Assembly (NCBI GenBank): GCA_002812745.2
Contig: NCSJ02000130.1
Location: forward strand, 1 to 64,000
Origin: Scytalidium lignicola
Lineage: Eukaryota > Ascomycota > Leotiomycetes
Length of the DNA: 64,000 nt
Direction: 5' to 3'
Every line of letters starts with the position of its first letter. Position 1 is the first letter of the stretch. The position numbers were made by a program, and so were the translations under genes. Shown piece by piece: positions 60,149 through 64,000 of the stretch. Under the pieces are notes generated by a model that was given only the letters and a program-made list of their open reading frames with translations, had not been told where the DNA came from and ran no database searches.

Positions 60149-61412
60149 AAGCCCTATTCTTCTGCAATTAACTTAGGTCAAAATTAACATAAATATAAAT
60201 ATAGTGAATCATCAATTCCTAGAGCAATAAGACTTCCATGGGCTTACCTTTATTGAATCTACTAGTTTTGTTACCTTGCTTTACTCGGGGTTTATATAAA
60301 CTTTACTGTTAGCGTGCTATAAGAATTATAATGCGAGATACCTATGAAGAATAACAATACTTCTCCATATATAATTCCTAGTGTCATTATTCTACCAAAA
60401 CCGGAAAGGCATACCAAGGCTGAATCAAAGGCGAATTTGATCAGTTCGGAAGAACTAAAGTGCGAAATCTAGAATTGCATGCATCTATACACGTGACTTA
60501 TAAATTCGCCTTGTTTTGATTTAGAGGTAGTAGATGATGAAACAAATTCACCTCAAAGCTCAGCCACGCAGCTTCTGCCATTCACTTCTTGTACAGGTAG
60601 TTTAGAGTCACAGTCACTCAAGGAAGTCACGTTCTTGACTACGAGATCGTTGCAGCATACTTCCGAGACATAGATCTGGTTCCTGGCTAAAAGAAGCTTT
60701 GATAGACCTGCAAGCAGGAAGGCAGGTGAAGTGGCAGCAAGTACGTGGACAATGTCGCAACCGAACTGAGTAAGAATCTGTATACGTACATACTTGTATT
60801 TTTCAGGCACATTCAGGGCTGTCTAATCCAAATAATATCCCTCTTTTGGTAACTATCCCGCGCATTCACCCGGAGCCAGTGGAGATTGCCCCTTTACAAA
60901 CACGAGTTGTGAGTGGCAGTGAAGTTGTTGGCGGGAGGACTGATCCTTCAAGCATACGTCCCTGCAGGGCTGAGCGACAGGTGGGAGATAGAACCAAGTA
61001 AGATCCGCTCTGATTCAGATTAGAAGGCATTTCATAGCCTCACGGCATTCATTTGTTTCCTTGTGACAATTAATGACTAGCGGGATTTCTCTCCGGTCTA
61101 GGCCGAGTTTGATGAGGCGCCGTGTTGCGGCTTCCTTATGTCAGTGGCTATGATGATTTGTTGGAGTTCAACAAACCTTTTGACTTCGGGGCGCAGTAGT
61201 CTCGCAAGTTCGCAACTGCCACTTGCCTCCCGGGTGGTCGGTGTCACCGCGAACCGATCTAACACTTCTTTATGATTCCTTACAAAACCCCCTCCTTCAA
61301 CCCACTCTAAAACATCTTTTTTCCCTCTGTATTAAATCATCATCAAATATCTAAATTCCTAAATACTACCACCAAATTTTAGAGGAAAAAAAAGTTCGCA
61401 AGAGACACCAAG
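60149..61412. other. gene-free stretch before calcipressin
   Basis: About 1.26 kb. A minus-strand frame at 60553-60810 starts with GTG, with no ATG, and is unrecognised. The right part (from about 61190) is the calcipressin promoter, with a CT-rich run before the start. Confidence 0.4.
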
Positions 61413-62165
61413 ATGTCTAATGAAAGCTCCCCGATATCAACTCCAGTCTCCTCGAGATCACGGACTCCCCTCTCACTAGACCTCTCCTCACTCCCGCCAC
61501 TCACACAACCCTCACCACCGTCAAACACACTCCTCATAACCAACCTACAAGAAACCGAGATCTTCCGCGCAGATAACCTCCAAACCATCCGGGAATTAAT
61601 TCACGCAGCCGCCCCGATCCACTCTTGGGCACCCCTCAAGTCCTTCCGGCGCATCGTGGTCTCTTTCTTCGACGAAGCTTCCGCGATCCGGATACGACAG
61701 ATTCTCGATGGAGAAGATATAATGGGGGAGCGAGTCAGGGTCTATTTCGGCCAACCGACCGATATTGAACCTAAAGATGAGCATCTCCACTTACCAGATG
61801 CGGGCAAGCTGTTCTTCATTTCTCCCCCACCATCTCCCCCTCATGGATGGGAGATGAAGCTGGAAGATGCGCCAAACAAACGAGTTCACGCCGAGGATTT
61901 GGCAGAGGCGTTGGCTAAATTACATGCTAAGCCCAAGACGGATTTGCCGGCGAGTCCGATGAGTGATGGAGAGAGTGGCGACAACGGACGGAAGAGGAGT
62001 GGAAGTACCACAATCTATAATCCGAGTGAGCATGGCCTTAGTCCGAACTTACCGGCTATTGCGGTGGAGGATTTCACGGATGGTGGGGATGATATCAGTC
62101 CTCTCGAAGCAGAGCGGTCAATCTTGGCACATACCGCCAGACCGCCAATCGAGTTGAGGGAATGA
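61413..62165 (+). CDS. rcnA: calcipressin (RCAN family), regulator of calcineurin
   Basis: Intronless protein of 250 residues that binds and modulates calcineurin. After a Ser/Pro-rich start, the RRM-like domain spans about residues 38-115 (NTLLITNLQETEIFRADNLQ, FRRIVVSFFDEASAIRIRQI, MGERVRVYFGQ). The family hallmark is the calcineurin-docking LxxP/FLISPPxSPP stretch, here KLFFISPPPSPPHGWEMKLE, followed by PNKRVHAEDLAEALAKL. The Ser/Pro repeat is a phosphorylation site in the family. A C-terminal Ser/Gly/Asp-rich tail ends with RPPIELRE. One of few single-exon genes here. Confidence 0.93.
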   Translation: MSNESSPISTPVSSRSRTPLSLDLSSLPPLTQPSPPSNTLLITNLQETEIFRADNLQTIRELIHAAAPIHSWAPLKSFRRIVVSFFDEASAIRIRQILDGEDIMGERVRVYFGQPTDIEPKDEHLHLPDAGKLFFISPPPSPPHGWEMKLEDAPNKRVHAEDLAEALAKLHAKPKTDLPASPMSDGESGDNGRKRSGSTTIYNPSEHGLSPNLPAIAVEDFTDGGDDISPLEAERSILAHTARPPIELRE

Positions 62166-62443
62166 TGAGAACGGAGCGGGTATATTGGTTTCTAGAATGC
62201 TACTAGGGATATATTACTGCGAGGGACATAACTGTCGGGAAGGACAGGGCATCAGAAGGCGTTACGAACATTTTGAGGGCTTCGGCGTTCGTTGAGACAC
62301 GGGCATCTATAATTATGTATAATTAGGCATGGCATGATGAGAACGAGGTGAATATGATGCCCGATGAAGTAGATTTCTATTCAGGGTCATCAGTAGTCGT
62401 TTCTCATTTTTACATATAGACAATGAGAGATTCTTCTTGAACC

Positions 62444-64000
62444 TCATGACTTTCTCTCTACAGCAGCAACTTGAGTGATGAAATTAATTGCCGTCCGTAG
62501 TCCAAAATAACACAGGATGCTTAGGAACGCTGACGCTATGAGGAATACTCTGAGGTTTCTTCTTTCAACACCCACTACCTGGTCTTTCGGTTTTTCATAC
62601 TCTCCTAGCTCAGTCGTTAGGTAGAATGCGGGAATATACTTGAAATCAAAAGTTGATTCGGAGCCTAGACCGTTGGTTTTGCTCTCCACAAACATGGCGT
62701 AGAATACTCTTCTAAGTACCTACAATCGTGATAATAAGNTTTTTTTTTGGATCTCTTCAGACATTCATATCCGTAAGGTGGGATGGGGTAGGGTGGCTTA
62801 CCTTGATTTTCCTTTGATCTAGATAGCGAATTGATCTATTCGTATAAAATACAAACATGAAGAAGATACACTGACCAGCAACAAGTGCCCAATAGTAGAG
62901 ACTTGGGCGATCCAAGCCCAAATGATCGCAAAGTGCGTTTCCGTTGAGCCATCGAGCGTGGGCGACTAAGAAGTCCTTTGATGCATATATTGGGGCTTGG
63001 CCCTGGAGTGAGAGAATAATATTGTTGGCGAGGATTTTCGACGTCTCTGTAGGTTTAATCTCTGAAATGAGGATGGATTCCATCATAGCTTTCGCTTTCT
63101 CTGGTGTCTCGAAGCTCTCTGAAGGAGTACCGACGTAGTATGCTACGAGACGCCAGAGAGCGATATAGTCAATAATCTCCTGCCGACGCAAAAAGATTCC
63201 TTGTCGTGGAAGACCAATCCAGATTAGAGTTGCTGAAAAGGTGCATATTGTCGCGATACAGTCTAAATCATTGATTGGAATTCCAAGCTCTTCAACGTTG
63301 AAATAGGAGGGTCTGTCTTTGGCTAGCTTCAGGATCCTCCGTCGAACAGCAGCGTGTAAGAGCCGTACTCTGATGGAAGAGGCATGCCCTGCACCGCCTG
63401 GCTTGATTGAATCGAGGGACTGTGTTATCTGAAGAATGTGTTGGGTCGTCTCATAGAGCCGGTGTCTTGCGACTTTCGTAGAGAAGCCCCCTGTGCGTGA
63501 GAGAACCTCTGTGACCCTAGCAGCACCCATTCCTCCCAGGAGTGACTGGAAAGCAAGCTGTAAGTTCATGTTAACGTTAGATCGGAGAAATTGGAACCCG
63601 TCTTTAGAATATAAGAAAAATATTCCCTACAGCCGCCAAAGCCGCTCCTCCGTATCTATAAAAAATTTCCTGACCTCTTGCAACTTGATGCCAGTCTACC
63701 CATTCGGGGATAGTGTTTACTTCCTCCCAGAGCTCACCCAGGTTCTCATACTGAGATGAATTTTCTTGTAACAATACATAGAGATCCCTCTTGGATGATG
63801 TATTCGCTTCAGAGGCGTGGCTTCTAGGATGATTCCGTAGCAGCTCACCGTTGGACACAGGTGAAATTATGTCTAGTTCATCTAAACATTTATCGGCAAG
63901 GATGTCATAGGAAAATTTTAATGGATGCATCTGTTCGGATGTCATATGCCGCGGAGTCCACTGGAAGTTGTAGCCCCAAGCAGATCTTGAATTCTCATCC
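62444..64000 (-). CDS. MpaB/rubber-oxygenase-like (DUF2236) protein, 5' end beyond window
   Basis: Partial: the reading frame is open to the right edge, so the start lies outside. Exons seen are 63631-64000, 62802-63557 and 62444-62720. The part present is 467 residues: WGYNFQWTPRHMTSEQ, then the domain core EWVDWHQVARGQEIFYRYGG, SLLGGMGAARVTEVLSRTGG, and the diagnostic His/Arg stretch GHASSIRVRLLHAAVRRRI, followed by LDCIATICTFSATLIWIGLP and IDYIALWRLVAYYVGTP. This fits the MpaB/MpaB'/latex-clearing-protein heme oxygenase family; the Arg and His are candidate heme-region residues (inference). Two membrane helices lie near the end (YYWALVAGQCIFFMFVFYTN, and VFLIASAFLSILCYFGL). An N at 62740 is in an intron. 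Confidence 0.83.

Noticed and set aside
60553..60810. Minus-strand frame of 85 codons
   Set aside because: Begins with GTG, no ATG; no motif.

Overview
This is nuclear DNA of a filamentous ascomycete (Pezizomycotina). Nearly every gene is split by short introns (about 47-140 nt) with GT..AG ends and CTAAC/CTGAC-like branch sites. The gene content is typical of moulds: a FacB/Cat8 zinc-cluster regulator, a fungal ADAM protease, calcipressin, an MpaB-type oxygenase, Mob1 and Rgp1. An Onygenales/Eurotiomycete or Leotiomycete affiliation looks plausible, but I cannot fix it without a search. Exon joins were worked out by hand, and every complete gene model below sums to a multiple of three.

Layout. 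1-4.2 kb: long leader region, then facB/CAT8. 5-14.2 kb: ribosomal protein eL22, the PMP3 membrane proteolipid, a YGR210C-type OBG GTPase, a GT8 glycosyltransferase, a mitochondrial carrier and a tRNA-Ser(AGA). 14.8-31.2 kb: dense housekeeping block with NUP85, gamma-tubulin, a GH63 glucosidase-like enzyme, ATP synthase OSCP (ATP5), MOB1, RGP1 and the GrpE homologue MGE1. 31.6-38.2 kb: two unrecognised conserved-looking proteins and an ADAM metalloprotease. 40-42.5 kb: acetyl-CoA synthetase (facA/ACS), about 38 kb from the gene for its likely activator FacB.

42.5-54.1 kb is a gene-poor accessory region. It holds a small APH/kinase-like gene with an altered catalytic loop, a decayed PD-(D/E)XK nuclease-like gene, a 13-bp minisatellite, an MFS efflux transporter bracketed by two inverted copies of one MITE family, and the relic of an acyl-CoA/AMP-dependent ligase. 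54.2-58.9 kb returns to housekeeping: mitochondrial PheRS, the dicarboxylate carrier DIC1 (with a 5-nt microexon) and RNA polymerase II subunit RPB3. 59-61.4 kb is again gene-poor, with a probable relic of a caspase-like domain. 61.4-64 kb: calcipressin and an MpaB/rubber-oxygenase-like gene that runs off the right edge.

Functionally, several genes bear on acetate and C2/C4 metabolism and mitochondria: FacB, acetyl-CoA synthetase, two mitochondrial carriers including DIC1, OSCP, Mge1 and mitochondrial PheRS. They are not arranged as a cluster. I see no biosynthetic gene cluster, CRISPR or intact autonomous transposon. The most unusual content is the accessory stretch with the MITE pair and several decaying genes.
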